A stretch of DNA of 64,000 nucleotides from JAJVIP01 sp964405835 (GTDB taxonomy: Bacteria; Elusimicrobiota; Elusimicrobia; F11), in the NCBI GenBank assembly GCA_964405835.1, contig CAYOPN010000003.1, forward strand, positions 1 to 64,000, given 5' to 3'. The position numbers and the translations under genes were made by a program. A model generated the notes under the pieces. It was not told the origin of the DNA and made no database searches. It saw nothing but the letters and a program-made list of their open reading frames with translations. Shown piece after piece: positions 51,376 through 60,107 of this stretch. The number at the start of each line of letters is the position of its first letter. Within the stretch, counting starts at the first letter, position 1.

Positions 51376-51790
51376 GCAGTTCTTGTTTCCATAACTCCAG
51401 GGCCTCGGGCGCTTTCACGCGCGCCATCTTGACCCATTTGGATTCGGGCGGGCTGAACAATTCGTAGGTGTCTTTGTACCATTGGTAGGCGTATTTGAGA
51501 GAGGACTCGCTGACGGCGTAATCGCGGTCGAATTCGAGGGCGTCAAGTTTTTCGACGTATTCGGGCGACGTGGGATCTCCCAGCGCTGATTTCTCCTGCT
51601 CAAACTTTTTGTCGAAAAATTCTTTTTTCAACTGCGGAGAGCGATGCCAGGCCATGTACTTCTCGGCTTCTTCGTAGGAATGCCGCGCCCGGCTCACCAC
51701 ATCGCGGTAAATAAGGCCGTAAACTCCGGCCGCTCCCACCAAAAAAACCAGGCTGCCTTTGACCCACCCTTTTTTCAGCCACTCCACCAT
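51335..51790 (-). CDS. Single-pass membrane protein, unknown function
   Basis: The 151-residue protein starts MVEWLKKGWVKGSLVFLVGAA with one helix, and the rest is a charged helical domain (about residues 35-150) likely outside or inside the inner membrane depending on insertion. No family is recognised. Its ATG at 51790 overlaps the receiver gene by 1 base (TGATG). Confidence 0.65.
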   Translation of the reverse strand: MVEWLKKGWVKGSLVFLVGAAGVYGLIYRDVVSRARHSYEEAEKYMAWHRSPQLKKEFFDKKFEQEKSALGDPTSPEYVEKLDALEFDRDYAVSESSLKYAYQWYKDTYELFSPPESKWVKMARVKAPEALELWKQELREQKIPFEDTTFD

Positions 51791-52266
51791 CAAAACCGTT
51801 CGTTAAAACCCTGTGGTGTGTCTTGGGAATTTTGGGCCCGCTGATCGGCCATGGTCATGGTGTTCAGCATCTTGTGGACTTTAATGAGGATTGTTTCAGG
51901 ACGGAAAGGTTTCTCAATGTAACCGGCCATATTGGATTCTTGTTTCAACATGGCCTTGGTCGAGTCGTTCATGTGGGAACCGGTGATCATAAAAACGGGC
52001 ACTTTGCTGGTGATCGGGTCGCTCTGGAGTGTGCGCAACACGTCGTAGCCGCCGACACCGGGCATCATCAAGTCGGAAATGATGATGTCGGGCAGGAATT
52101 CCGCAGCAACTTTGGCGATGTTGCGGCCGTCCTTGCCGACTTTGACCTGGAAACCTTCCATCTCAAACGCGGACCTTAAAAGGGCCAGGATTGAATCATC
52201 GTCGTCCATGATGAGGACTTTTTTTGTGGAGGGATGCGCCTTGGCGGGTGTTTTTGCATCAGCCAT
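51790..52266 (-). CDS. Single-domain response regulator
   Basis: The 158-residue protein is a receiver domain (VLIMDDDDSILALLRSAFEMEGF, phosphoacceptor Asp in DIIISDLMMPGVGGYD, ITGSH and EKPFRPE motifs) with a flexible N-terminal lead of about 15 residues and a polar tail. It has no output domain, so it may act by protein contact as CheY does. The nearest kinase is at 54166-55551 in the same operon. It overlaps panD by 8 bases. Confidence 0.9.
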   Translation of the reverse strand: MADAKTPAKAHPSTKKVLIMDDDDSILALLRSAFEMEGFQVKVGKDGRNIAKVAAEFLPDIIISDLMMPGVGGYDVLRTLQSDPITSKVPVFMITGSHMNDSTKAMLKQESNMAGYIEKPFRPETILIKVHKMLNTMTMADQRAQNSQDTPQGFNERF

Positions 52267-52636
52267 GTTTTTTTACTCCGGCGCGGACCGCCAAAACACG
52301 GTTTCGGTTATCGACTTGCACAAATTGGGGTTTAAGTTTTTTGGCCTTGGCGTCTTCGAGCCATGCCACGGACATGATGATCACTTTATCGCCGGGGTCG
52401 CCGAGCCTCGCGGCGGCGCCGTTCAGGCCGATAACGCCGGAATGGCGCGGGCCTTTGATGATATAGGTCTCAAAACGGTTTCCGTTGGCGAGATTGGCCA
52501 CGAGGACCATTTCGTGTTCGTACATTCCGGCGGCCTCGATGAGGGCCTGGTCGACCTCAATGCTGCCTTCGTAATCAAGCCGGCTGGCGGTGATGGTGGC
52601 GCGGTGGATTTTTGCTCTGCACATGCGTCGTAACAT
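52259..52636 (-). CDS. panD: Aspartate 1-decarboxylase proenzyme PanD
   Basis: PanD makes beta-alanine from aspartate for pantothenate and CoA. The 125-residue proenzyme starts MLRRMCRAKIHRATIT and has the self-cleavage site DYEGSIEVD, where the chain is cut between Gly24 and Ser25 to form the pyruvoyl group. TYIIKGPRHSGVIGLNGAAA and GDKVIIMSVAW are typical. The frame is open to 52819 upstream, but that part is not conserved. It lies, oddly, between signalling genes rather than with panB/panC. Confidence 0.94.
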   Translation of the reverse strand: MLRRMCRAKIHRATITASRLDYEGSIEVDQALIEAAGMYEHEMVLVANLANGNRFETYIIKGPRHSGVIGLNGAAARLGDPGDKVIIMSVAWLEDAKAKKLKPQFVQVDNRNRVLAVRAGVKKHG

Positions 52637-52670
52637 AAGGGGCGCATCGTAGCATGAAAAACGGAGGGCG

Positions 52671-53018
52671 TTAAGAAATGGTGAAACCGCCGGCGTAGGC
52701 GAGCGCGGCGATGACGTCACGGAGGGTCTCCTGGTCCACCACGTCGTCAAACGCGATGCCGGCCAGATAGTAGCCTTCCTTGTAGGTGGAGCGGATGATG
52801 CGGGCGCGCAAGTTTTCAAGATGAGCGCCGTCTTTGAGAGAAAACGTCACGTACACAACGCCCGCGACCTTCATCTGAAAAGCCGTTTCAATCAACAGGC
52901 CTTCCGGGCTCAAATTGAGGATCCGGCCCCACCCTTCTTTGGCGCGGCCTTCCGGAAAACGGAGCCCGACCGGGATGCTCGTCGAAAACCGTGCGGTTTG
53001 GCGGCGCACGATTTCCAT
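52671..53018 (-). CDS. PilZ-domain protein
   Basis: The 115-residue protein has the PilZ c-di-GMP binding signatures: VRRQTARFSTSIPV at the N-terminus (RRxxxR) and NLSPEGLLIE (N/DxSxxG). The start at 53018 overlaps the propeller gene by one base (TAATG). It is likely a small c-di-GMP effector. It lies 34 bases before panD. Confidence 0.85.
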   Translation of the reverse strand: MEIVRRQTARFSTSIPVGLRFPEGRAKEGWGRILNLSPEGLLIETAFQMKVAGVVYVTFSLKDGAHLENLRARIIRSTYKEGYYLAGIAFDDVVDQETLRDVIAALAYAGGFTIS

Positions 53019-54178
53019 TATTTCCACCCGTCCAATTGGCGTTCGATTTCTTTCAGCGGACGCGACACCATGTGCGGCGCGCCGCCCGTGACCACCCACA
53101 GGCGCTCAAAGCCGACCGCCATGCCCGATGGCGGCACGTCCGGCGCGGTGAAATCGTTTAATTTGTACGGACCGCGCCACACCACGGCCGCCCCTTTGCG
53201 CTCCAGTTTGGCCAGGCGGAGTGGTTTGCCCCCCATCACCCACAAAGCGTTGCCGTCCCAAGCGATACCGCTCGGATCGGGCAAGAGCGACTGCACGGTA
53301 TCGATTACGCGCAGGTCCGGCCCATGTTTGTAGATAAGTCCGGTCTGCGCATCGCTCGACCACAAATTGACGCCGTCCCAGGCGATGCCGGTCGGGTTTG
53401 TGCCGGGAGCGGAAGCGGTCTGAAGCGTCGGCAACCCCAAAATGCGCTGGTGGCTGCGGAACTTCAAATCAAAACCGATCGTCACGAGACTGTCCGGCGT
53501 GTCACAGACCAAAATCGGCTGGCTGTCCTGCATGCGGAAAATTTCGTCGGCGATCAACGCGCGGCCCTTTTCGGTGAGGCCTTTTTTCAAAACATAATGC
53601 GTGATGGTCGAGTCGTACCAGTTGCCGACCCACAGCGATCGGCCGTCCCATTGGATGCCAGAGAGCGTGGCCGAGGCCAGGTTCATGGTCGGCGCGGGCG
53701 CGCCGTTCCAGCGGGCGCTGAGACCTTTACCGACAACAAACGACAACAAGATCCCAAACGTGATGGCGGCCCACGGGACCTTGTCCTCTTTCAACCGTTT
53801 GCCGAACAACGTCCGTCCGTTCGCGGAGGCGGCGCGTTTGGCCGCGGTCAGCACGCGGAAACGCGTCAGCGGTTCCGGCAAACAATCAAACGCGCCGGCG
53901 TTCATGGCGTCGAGCGCGGGCACCGCCTTGCTTTCGTTGAGAACAACCAAAAACGGCGTGGCCGGCGCGGATTTTTTAAGCGTTTGCTGCAAATTGTGCA
54001 GCGATTCCATCGGATCGGGTTTGGGCACGATCACCAACGTCGGCGGATCGGCCGGGATTTTCTCGATCGCTGCTTCAATTCCCGGCAGCATCTCGCAGGT
54101 CACGCCCACCGTTTTGAAATAACCGTCCATGCGCAGCTGGTCTTTTTTTGAAAAACCGATGAGCATTACGCGGGGCAC
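53018..54178 (-). CDS. Pseudo-receiver, membrane helix and beta-propeller fusion
   Basis: The 386-residue protein has an N-terminal CheY-like fold (PRVMLIGFSKKDQLRMDG, with VVLNESKAVPALDAMNAGAFDCL) in which the phosphoacceptor position is not Asp (VIVPKPDPMES) and the usual acidic pair is missing. One membrane helix (WAAITFGILLSFVVGKG, about 137-155) follows. The C-terminal half is a beta-propeller of about five repeats, with GIQWDGRSLWVGNWYDS, GIAWDGVNLWSSD and GIAWDGNALWVMG. It likely exposes the propeller to the periplasm. The combination is unusual, and no family is named. Confidence 0.75.
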   Translation of the reverse strand: MPRVMLIGFSKKDQLRMDGYFKTVGVTCEMLPGIEAAIEKIPADPPTLVIVPKPDPMESLHNLQQTLKKSAPATPFLVVLNESKAVPALDAMNAGAFDCLPEPLTRFRVLTAAKRAASANGRTLFGKRLKEDKVPWAAITFGILLSFVVGKGLSARWNGAPAPTMNLASATLSGIQWDGRSLWVGNWYDSTITHYVLKKGLTEKGRALIADEIFRMQDSQPILVCDTPDSLVTIGFDLKFRSHQRILGLPTLQTASAPGTNPTGIAWDGVNLWSSDAQTGLIYKHGPDLRVIDTVQSLLPDPSGIAWDGNALWVMGGKPLRLAKLERKGAAVVWRGPYKLNDFTAPDVPPSGMAVGFERLWVVTGGAPHMVSRPLKEIERQLDGWK

Positions 54179-55551
54179 ACGAGGCTCCTCTCGAGCGGCA
54201 ATTCAACCTGAAACGTGGTGCCGTCCGTGCCGCTTTTCAGCAATTGCAGCGTGCCGCCGTGATATTCCACGTAACGTTTGGCCCGGCTTAAACTCAAACC
54301 CTGGCGGTGTTCCTTCGTCGAGAAAAAGGGTTGGAAGAGGCGCGGCGCCAAATGTTCCGGAACACCGCGGCCCGAATCGCGCACGAGCATTTGGATCACG
54401 CCCAAATCGCTGCGGTTCTTGATGGAAATCGTGATCTGACCGGATTCGTTCGGCAACGCCTCCAATGCGTTCCGGAGCAATTCGTGCACCACAAAACGAA
54501 GCAACGTGGGGTCGCCGGGAACGTCCGGCATTGGATCATCGGTGAGAAACTCCACGGCCAGCGTGGGCCGGCGTTCTCCAAAAATCTCAGCCATTTCGCG
54601 GTTGACCAAATCTTTAAGGGACACCGGCGCCGTCGACATCTGCCGGCGGCTGGTCAAGTGCAGGTAATCATCGAGCGCGCTGGTCACGTCCTGAAGCTGC
54701 GCCTGGATCGCGCGGAAATTTTCGCTCAACTCGCCCGCGCCTTCCACCAACAAACGGAGCCGCGCTTTCCAGAACGATTCGCTCTTGCTCTGCGGGTCGA
54801 GCAAACCCAATCGCTCCAGTGTCAACAGAAGCTGACCTTGGGCGGAAACCAGCGTCGTACGCACGCGCTGAGCGACGCCTTTCGCAAACATCTCCTCTTC
54901 GGTCCAAGAGAGTTCCTGTTTTTTGCGGATGGCCCTTTCCATTTCTTCGACAAGTTTTTTCTGCAACAGGCCGATCTCTTCCTGTTTTGCGGAAACGTAC
55001 TGGTTGCTCGCGTCGGAGAACAATGTCCGCAAATTCCCAATGCGGCTTTCCAGATCTTTGAGCTGGTTTTTTAGCGTCTCATGATTTTCCGAGTAAAACC
55101 GGATGTCGTTGTCGCGCAACCGCAACTGCTGGGCGCGGAACACTTCCGACTGCTGCTCGAAATCGTGCAGCCGTTTGCGCAGTCCTTCGTTTTCCCCTTC
55201 CAGTTCGCTCGTGCGCCGCCGCAGTTCAACGGACTCTTCGGCCAAAACGGTCTTATCATCGGCAAGTCCCTTCACTTCTTGCGCCAGCTTGAGCGCCTTG
55301 GATTTCAGATCATCCTCTGAAACGCCAAGCAACGAACGCAGCAGTTCGTTTTCGTCGGTGGACACTTTTTCCTGGGACTTGATGGCGGTCGCCATGCCGT
55401 TCATGGCTTTCTCAAAATCATCGAGGTCGGAGAGATATTCACGGAAGACCATTTCTTTTTCGGTTTCGGTGACAGTGGGCAGCGCCCAAAGACGTTTGGC
55501 CAGTTTCTCTTTAAACGCGCGCAGCTCTTTCTGCCAGTCGGGCAGCGTCAT
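54166..55551 (-). CDS. Soluble histidine kinase-like protein with long coiled coil
   Basis: The 461-residue protein has no membrane helix. Residues about 40-235 form a long coiled coil, followed by a DHp-like region (SALDDYLHLTSRRQMS) and an ATP domain from about 355. That domain has HELLRNALEALPN (N box) and DSGRGVPEHLA (G1), but the G2 glycines are altered (HRQGLSLSRAKRY). Kinase activity is therefore uncertain. It overlaps the PorV-LysM gene by 4 bases and the propeller gene by 13. Confidence 0.82.
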   Translation of the reverse strand: MTLPDWQKELRAFKEKLAKRLWALPTVTETEKEMVFREYLSDLDDFEKAMNGMATAIKSQEKVSTDENELLRSLLGVSEDDLKSKALKLAQEVKGLADDKTVLAEESVELRRRTSELEGENEGLRKRLHDFEQQSEVFRAQQLRLRDNDIRFYSENHETLKNQLKDLESRIGNLRTLFSDASNQYVSAKQEEIGLLQKKLVEEMERAIRKKQELSWTEEEMFAKGVAQRVRTTLVSAQGQLLLTLERLGLLDPQSKSESFWKARLRLLVEGAGELSENFRAIQAQLQDVTSALDDYLHLTSRRQMSTAPVSLKDLVNREMAEIFGERRPTLAVEFLTDDPMPDVPGDPTLLRFVVHELLRNALEALPNESGQITISIKNRSDLGVIQMLVRDSGRGVPEHLAPRLFQPFFSTKEHRQGLSLSRAKRYVEYHGGTLQLLKSGTDGTTFQVELPLERSLVCPA

Positions 55552-57032
55552 GGCACGACCAGTGTCGAACCGGCCTTGGGCAACCCGCGCTCGATTTTGT
55601 CGGGGTTAGCGTTGTAGATTTTCTTCCACTGGTTCGGGTCGCCGTAATATTCCCGCGCAATCGACTGCAGCGTCTCACCGGCCTGCACTCTGTGCGTGCG
55701 CACGGTGTTTTGTTTACGGCGGATCTCGCTGAGTGTGCCGCGCTCTGCGGAAAGGTTGCCTTCCAGATCGCGGATGCGGGCCTTTAGGTCCCGGATCACG
55801 GCGTCGCGCTCCCCCAACAAATCTTTGTTTTTGAGCTGATCAATGCGGGACTTGGCGTTTTCCATCTCTTCGACCGCCAGCCGTTTCTTCTGTTCAAGCT
55901 CGGCCAAGGACGCTTTCAGTTCCGCTTCGCGTGAGGTCATCAGCACCACATTCTGGTCGAGCTGGCTGGCCTGTTCCAACGCGCGGTCGTAATAAATTTC
56001 TGAGAACTGTGGCCGGCCGAACTTGTAGGTGAGCGACGCCCGGAACTGGCTCGCGTCGTCGTTGGCGGTCTTAAGCGGGATCAGATAGGCGATGTCGATC
56101 TGCATCGGCGAGATGTAAAGTCCGACGCCGGTGGCCAGGAAGTCGATACCGCCATCATCGCGCGAACCCCAACCGAGCCGCGGACGCACCACCCCGCGTG
56201 CGAGCAGCCATTCCATCCCGGGATGAATGCGCCAGACACCGCCTGTTCCGAACTCCAAGTCGGCGATCATCAACAAATAGTCCGCGTATTTAAATTGCAC
56301 GCCACCGATGAGCGAGGGGCCGTCCGCGTTGGCGCCGGGATTAAAAATCTGCCGGAGCGCGAGCCCCGACTGGAGCCGGCGGTTCATGGGAAAAATGAAG
56401 CCTCCCGTAAAACCCAAACCAATATTGGACTCGCCAATGCGGGAAGATTTATCGTCGCCATTCTGGTGGCGGATCGTGGCGGCCAGACCGACTTTGGCCG
56501 GAAATTTGAGGAAGCCTTTGGTCCAACGTTCCAATGGCGCATCGCCGGCGGTGCCCATCGTGATGTCGACCATGTGCGCGCCCTCGGCCGGCGTCATGCC
56601 ATACACGCCCAGCGCGACCGGGTAATTCTTATCGCGGAACCGGTACGGCCGCGCATACACGCCGTTGAAATCGGAACCGGCCGTTAACCCCACGCTATGA
56701 AACCGGCCGTAATCGACCGTCATTTCTTCTTGAGTGATGTCGTGAAGACCCGCCGGGTTGTAGAAAAGCGCGTAGGAATCGCCCGACACCGCCGAATAGC
56801 CGTTTCCCAGCGCCAGAGGGCGGGCGCCGCGGCCTTGCCGCGGGGAGGCATGGCTCATCGCCACCAGTGCCACCACGAACACGAAAACAAAAACCAGCAC
56901 GGGGAGCCAACGGATATAGAACGGGTCTTTACGCCAGATGGGGCGGGGAGGGCCTAACTTGAACAGGGCGGGCCGGTCACTAAGGTGCCGGTGCTTTTCA
57001 GGATTATTTTTGTGTGTTGGTTCCGAGCGCAT
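55548..57032 (-). CDS. PorV-like barrel with coiled coil and LysM domain
   Basis: From the ATG at 57032 the protein has 494 residues. A membrane/signal helix (VLVFVFVFVVALVAMSHA) is followed by the PorV/UPF0164 pattern RGARPLALGNGYSAVSGDSYALFYNPAGLHDI and a barrel to about 320. A coiled coil (about 335-430, SREAELKASLAELEQKKRL) and a C-terminal LysM (HRVQAGETLQSIAREYYGD, about 450-494) complete it. It parallels the protein at 30099. It heads the signalling operon. Confidence 0.84.
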   Translation of the reverse strand: MRSEPTHKNNPEKHRHLSDRPALFKLGPPRPIWRKDPFYIRWLPVLVFVFVFVVALVAMSHASPRQGRGARPLALGNGYSAVSGDSYALFYNPAGLHDITQEEMTVDYGRFHSVGLTAGSDFNGVYARPYRFRDKNYPVALGVYGMTPAEGAHMVDITMGTAGDAPLERWTKGFLKFPAKVGLAATIRHQNGDDKSSRIGESNIGLGFTGGFIFPMNRRLQSGLALRQIFNPGANADGPSLIGGVQFKYADYLLMIADLEFGTGGVWRIHPGMEWLLARGVVRPRLGWGSRDDGGIDFLATGVGLYISPMQIDIAYLIPLKTANDDASQFRASLTYKFGRPQFSEIYYDRALEQASQLDQNVVLMTSREAELKASLAELEQKKRLAVEEMENAKSRIDQLKNKDLLGERDAVIRDLKARIRDLEGNLSAERGTLSEIRRKQNTVRTHRVQAGETLQSIAREYYGDPNQWKKIYNANPDKIERGLPKAGSTLVVP

Positions 57033-57052
57033 AGAGTCCAATTCGGCGAAGT

Positions 57053-57124
57053 CGTCATCCTGGAATGTCTCTATCCAGGATCCACTTTAACATGGGCCCT
57101 GGATTAAGACATTCCAGGGCGACG
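57053..57124 (+). repeat. Dispersed palindromic repeat, copy 2, with inverted partner
   Basis: CGTCATCCTGGAATGTCTC onward is 38 bases matching 31468-31505 with three changes. An inverted second half (57094-57124) follows, so the element can fold into a long hairpin. It sits in the leader region of the PorV-LysM operon. Confidence 0.75.
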
Positions 57125-57185
57125 AACTACGTCGATTTGGTTCTAAGCGTAAGGGGATTGAGGCGGAAAATCAACGCGTCTTTTA

Positions 57186-57335
57186 TTAATTGGCCGAGGA
57201 GGAAACGGGGGCGACACCCTTCTTAACTTTGCCTTCCGCGATCAATTTGGCGCGCTGGCGTTTGAGGCGGCGTTTCCAGCGTTGATCGTTCTTATGACGG
57301 GTGCGTTTTTGACCACTTTTTGTGCGATGACTCAT
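57186..57335 (-). CDS. Small basic protein, 49 residues
   Basis: The ORF starts ATG AGT CAT at 57335 and ends TAA at 57186. The product begins MSHRTKSGQKRTRHKNDQRW and is rich in Lys/Arg, with RRLKRQRAKLIAEG in the middle. No family is recognised; it resembles small ribosome-associated or RNA-binding peptides. GGAG lies about 10 bases before the ATG. It was not listed among larger ORFs because of its size. Confidence 0.55.
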   Translation of the reverse strand: MSHRTKSGQKRTRHKNDQRWKRRLKRQRAKLIAEGKVKKGVAPVSSSAN

Positions 57336-57446
57336 GAAATGACGGCTCCAATATTTGAATTGTGATGGGGTCAGTTACCACTTTAAGCAAAGCTAGGCAA
57401 CCGCGGCCTTCCCACAACCGCTTTCAAGTTTGCTAACAGGTGAGGC

Positions 57447-58433
57447 ATGAGTCCAGCGAAACGCGCGATTTTGTTTCTCAATTTGGGCGGGCCGGAAACA
57501 CAGGACGACGTGAAGCCGTTTTTGTATCGGCTGTTTGAAGACCCGGAAATCATTCGTATCCGGTTCACGCCGCTGCGGAAGTTTGTGGCGTGGGCCATCA
57601 CGGCGTCGCGCTGGAAAGAATCCCAAAAAATGTACCAGATGATCGGCGGCGGCTCGCCGATCCGCCGCCTGACCGATGAGCAGGCCGCGGCCACCCAGAC
57701 GTCCCTCGAGAAAAAAGGGTATCTCGCCAAAATCCGCACCGCGTTCAACTGCTCGGCGCCGCTCGTGGAAGACGTTGTCAAAGAACTGGCCGACGCCGGT
57801 TACGACCGGTTCCTGGCGTTCCCGCTTTACCCGCAATATTCGCTCACCACAACCAAAGGCGCGCTTGACCGCTCCCGCGCCGCCGTGAAAAAATTCGCGC
57901 CGAAAGCCTCCTTTCACGAAATCAATTCTTGGCACCTGCAACCCGACTTCATCCGGGCCCATGCGGACCTCATCCGCGAGACCGCGCGCGGTTTTTCGGA
58001 CAAAGACGACCGGAACACCCACCTCGTTTTTTCAGCCCATTCGATCCCCGAGAAACTCGTGACCGAGCTCGGCGACCCGTACAAAAAACAGATGGAAGAG
58101 ACCGTCAAAGCGGTGGTTGAAAAAGCCGCCTGGAAAGGACCTTGGACGCTGGCCTGGCAATCCAAATTGGGCCCCGTCAAATGGCTGGGACCGTCGACGG
58201 AAGAAACGGTGTTACAGCTCGGGAAAAACGGGGTCAAACAAGTGCTTGTGGACCCGATTGCGTTTGTGACCGACCACATCGAAACGCTTTACGAGCTTGA
58301 TCAAGAACTGGCCGAAGAGGCCAAGGAAGCGGGCGTGTCGGAATTCCGGCGGACGCCGGGGCTCAACAGCAACCCCGGCTTCATCGCGGGGTTGACCGAT
58401 ATCGCTATTCAGCAGCGATCGTTTTGGGACTAG
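57447..58433 (+). CDS. hemH: Ferrochelatase HemH
   Basis: HemH inserts Fe(II) into a porphyrin. The 328-residue protein begins with ILFLNLGGPETQDDVKPFLYRLFED and has IGGGSPIRRLT, AFPLYPQYSLTTTKGAL, VFSAHSIPEKLV (catalytic His) and TWQSKLGP-like WQSKLGPVKWLGPSTEETV, plus the C-terminal VDPIAFVTDHIETLYELD. Length is usual. No other heme gene is nearby. It is monocistronic and overlaps the convergent gene by 29 bases. Confidence 0.95.
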   Translation: MSPAKRAILFLNLGGPETQDDVKPFLYRLFEDPEIIRIRFTPLRKFVAWAITASRWKESQKMYQMIGGGSPIRRLTDEQAAATQTSLEKKGYLAKIRTAFNCSAPLVEDVVKELADAGYDRFLAFPLYPQYSLTTTKGALDRSRAAVKKFAPKASFHEINSWHLQPDFIRAHADLIRETARGFSDKDDRNTHLVFSAHSIPEKLVTELGDPYKKQMEETVKAVVEKAAWKGPWTLAWQSKLGPVKWLGPSTEETVLQLGKNGVKQVLVDPIAFVTDHIETLYELDQELAEEAKEAGVSEFRRTPGLNSNPGFIAGLTDIAIQQRSFWD

Positions 58434-59421
58434 AAAAATTCCGGACGGCCTCTCCCACTTTGCGGTTTAAATCGTAAACGACCTGGGCCATCGCGCTATC
58501 CACCCAACCCTCCACCGTCTTCTCCATCAACGCGTCCAAGAGTTGTCCTTCTTTTTCCGTTAAGGGGGTCGTATCGGGAAATCCCGGCTCCCATTCGTAC
58601 CCGCCTATGAATGTTTTCCGGTAACCGTGACGGCGGCGCCATTCGCCCATGTCGTATTTCCAGCGATAACCTCGGGGAAGAGAAATGCAGGTACCTTGCG
58701 AAGCTGGCGCAGTAGAACGGGTGACTTCAAAATCGATTTTGACCGGCATATGCCACAAATTGATTTGAAACAGCGCGGGAGTCGAACCGTAAAGTCCGTC
58801 TGCGGAATAACGCAGCTTTAGCGGCTTCTCCATTTTCCAATTGGGTTTGGCAGGCCGCGGCACCGACGACCAGTCGGCGCCTTTTTGCGTGTCGCCGGTC
58901 GCCAAATAATCCGCCAATCTTTTTTTCACCCAATACCCCCACACGTTGCGCAGAACACGGTCATAAAAAGCGCCAGCGACCGGGTCCATCATCGGCCGCT
59001 CATCGGCCAACGAGTTGTAAAAATATCCTTTTCCTGAAAAGAACTGATAGCCGTGCCGGTGCCGCCACAAATTCCAAGGACTCTCGTTTTTGTTCCGGGT
59101 GATGGGATCGATGCGCATCGTCAGCAAGCTCTTCCGGGTTACGTCCGTCTCAAACGTGACTTCCGCTCCCACCCCCCACATTTCGGCGCGCGACACGCCA
59201 TAACTGGGAGCGATCCATTCAACGGGACTGAAATTAATTTCGTCGCCGCGGCGGTCGGTGGTCTGCTGCCAACCGGGCTCCAAGAATTTCGCGAACAAAT
59301 CGAGGGTAAAAACGTCTTCTCTGATTTCGGGGACTTCCGCGGCCGTTTCCCCAGCGGAAAGCGGGAGTGAAAGGAGGGCGGAAAAAACCAGCGCCAGCCC
59401 CAGCGGGCGGCGCAACATCAT
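58405..59421 (-). CDS. Secreted protein of unknown function
   Basis: The 338-residue ORF starts with ATG ATG and has a signal peptide (LALVFSALLSLPLSA). The mature part is beta-rich with many aromatic residues (WGVGAEVTFETDV, GYRWKYDMGEWRRRHGY). No domain is recognised. It is the last gene of the operon containing the ABC exporter; its start overlaps the TPR-like gene by 4 bases. Confidence 0.65.
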   Translation of the reverse strand: MMLRRPLGLALVFSALLSLPLSAGETAAEVPEIREDVFTLDLFAKFLEPGWQQTTDRRGDEINFSPVEWIAPSYGVSRAEMWGVGAEVTFETDVTRKSLLTMRIDPITRNKNESPWNLWRHRHGYQFFSGKGYFYNSLADERPMMDPVAGAFYDRVLRNVWGYWVKKRLADYLATGDTQKGADWSSVPRPAKPNWKMEKPLKLRYSADGLYGSTPALFQINLWHMPVKIDFEVTRSTAPASQGTCISLPRGYRWKYDMGEWRRRHGYRKTFIGGYEWEPGFPDTTPLTEKEGQLLDALMEKTVEGWVDSAMAQVVYDLNRKVGEAVRNFSSPKTIAAE

Positions 59422-60107
59422 CGAGAGGAACGGATGAGTTGGATCAACCGTGGGATCTCTTCGCGCGCGTGGCCGTGGTATTCACGCCCTTTATCGGAAG
59501 AGAGCACGTCTTCCCAGATGGCAATCGCCTCCAGGTAACGTTTTTGAAATTTGTAGGAATTGGCCAGGACCGACTTCACGATGGTGGGGCAATTCGGATC
59601 GCGCAGCGCGTCTTCCAACATGCGGATCATGTTTTGCATCTGGTTCGTGCGCATGTACCCGATGCCCGCGGCATAGGTCCGGAAGGCCCAATACGTCGGA
59701 TTGTAATGGATCCCTTCGGCCAGGACTTCCAACGCTTCATCGGGACGGTTCGTGGAGCGCAGCCAGGCCAGCGTGGCTGCGCCAAACAAATAGGCGCGGT
59801 GGAAATAGGGATCAATGCGCGTCACGCGCAGCGTGTCATTTTTGAGATAGGGATAATTTTTCGAGCTCTTGACCCCATCGTAACTGCCCATGTTTTGAAG
59901 CAATTGGACCCAGGCCACGTCGGCTGCCAAGCGGCGAAAGCCGAACGTGATAAAGGCCGCGTCCTGAATGCCGCTGGTTTTTGTGAGCAACGCATCAAAA
60001 TGCGGGAAAGGCGGTGTGTAGCTCCGCTCCAGACGGATTTGAGAAAACAGCAAGAGGAGCAGCAGCCCGACAAATAAAATTGGTTTTTTAAGGGACGCCG
60101 CCGTCAC
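59418..60107 (-). CDS. Membrane-anchored TPR-like protein
   Basis: The 229-residue protein starts at GTG (60107), overlapping the permease stop (TAGTG). It has one N-terminal helix (PILFVGLLLLLLFSQI), then helical repeats of the TPR type (for example ALEVLAEGIHYNPTYWAFRTYAAGIGYM and FQKRYLEAIAIWEDVL). It probably works with the exporter; no family is certain. Confidence 0.65.
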   Translation of the reverse strand: MTAASLKKPILFVGLLLLLLFSQIRLERSYTPPFPHFDALLTKTSGIQDAAFITFGFRRLAADVAWVQLLQNMGSYDGVKSSKNYPYLKNDTLRVTRIDPYFHRAYLFGAATLAWLRSTNRPDEALEVLAEGIHYNPTYWAFRTYAAGIGYMRTNQMQNMIRMLEDALRDPNCPTIVKSVLANSYKFQKRYLEAIAIWEDVLSSDKGREYHGHAREEIPRLIQLIRSSR

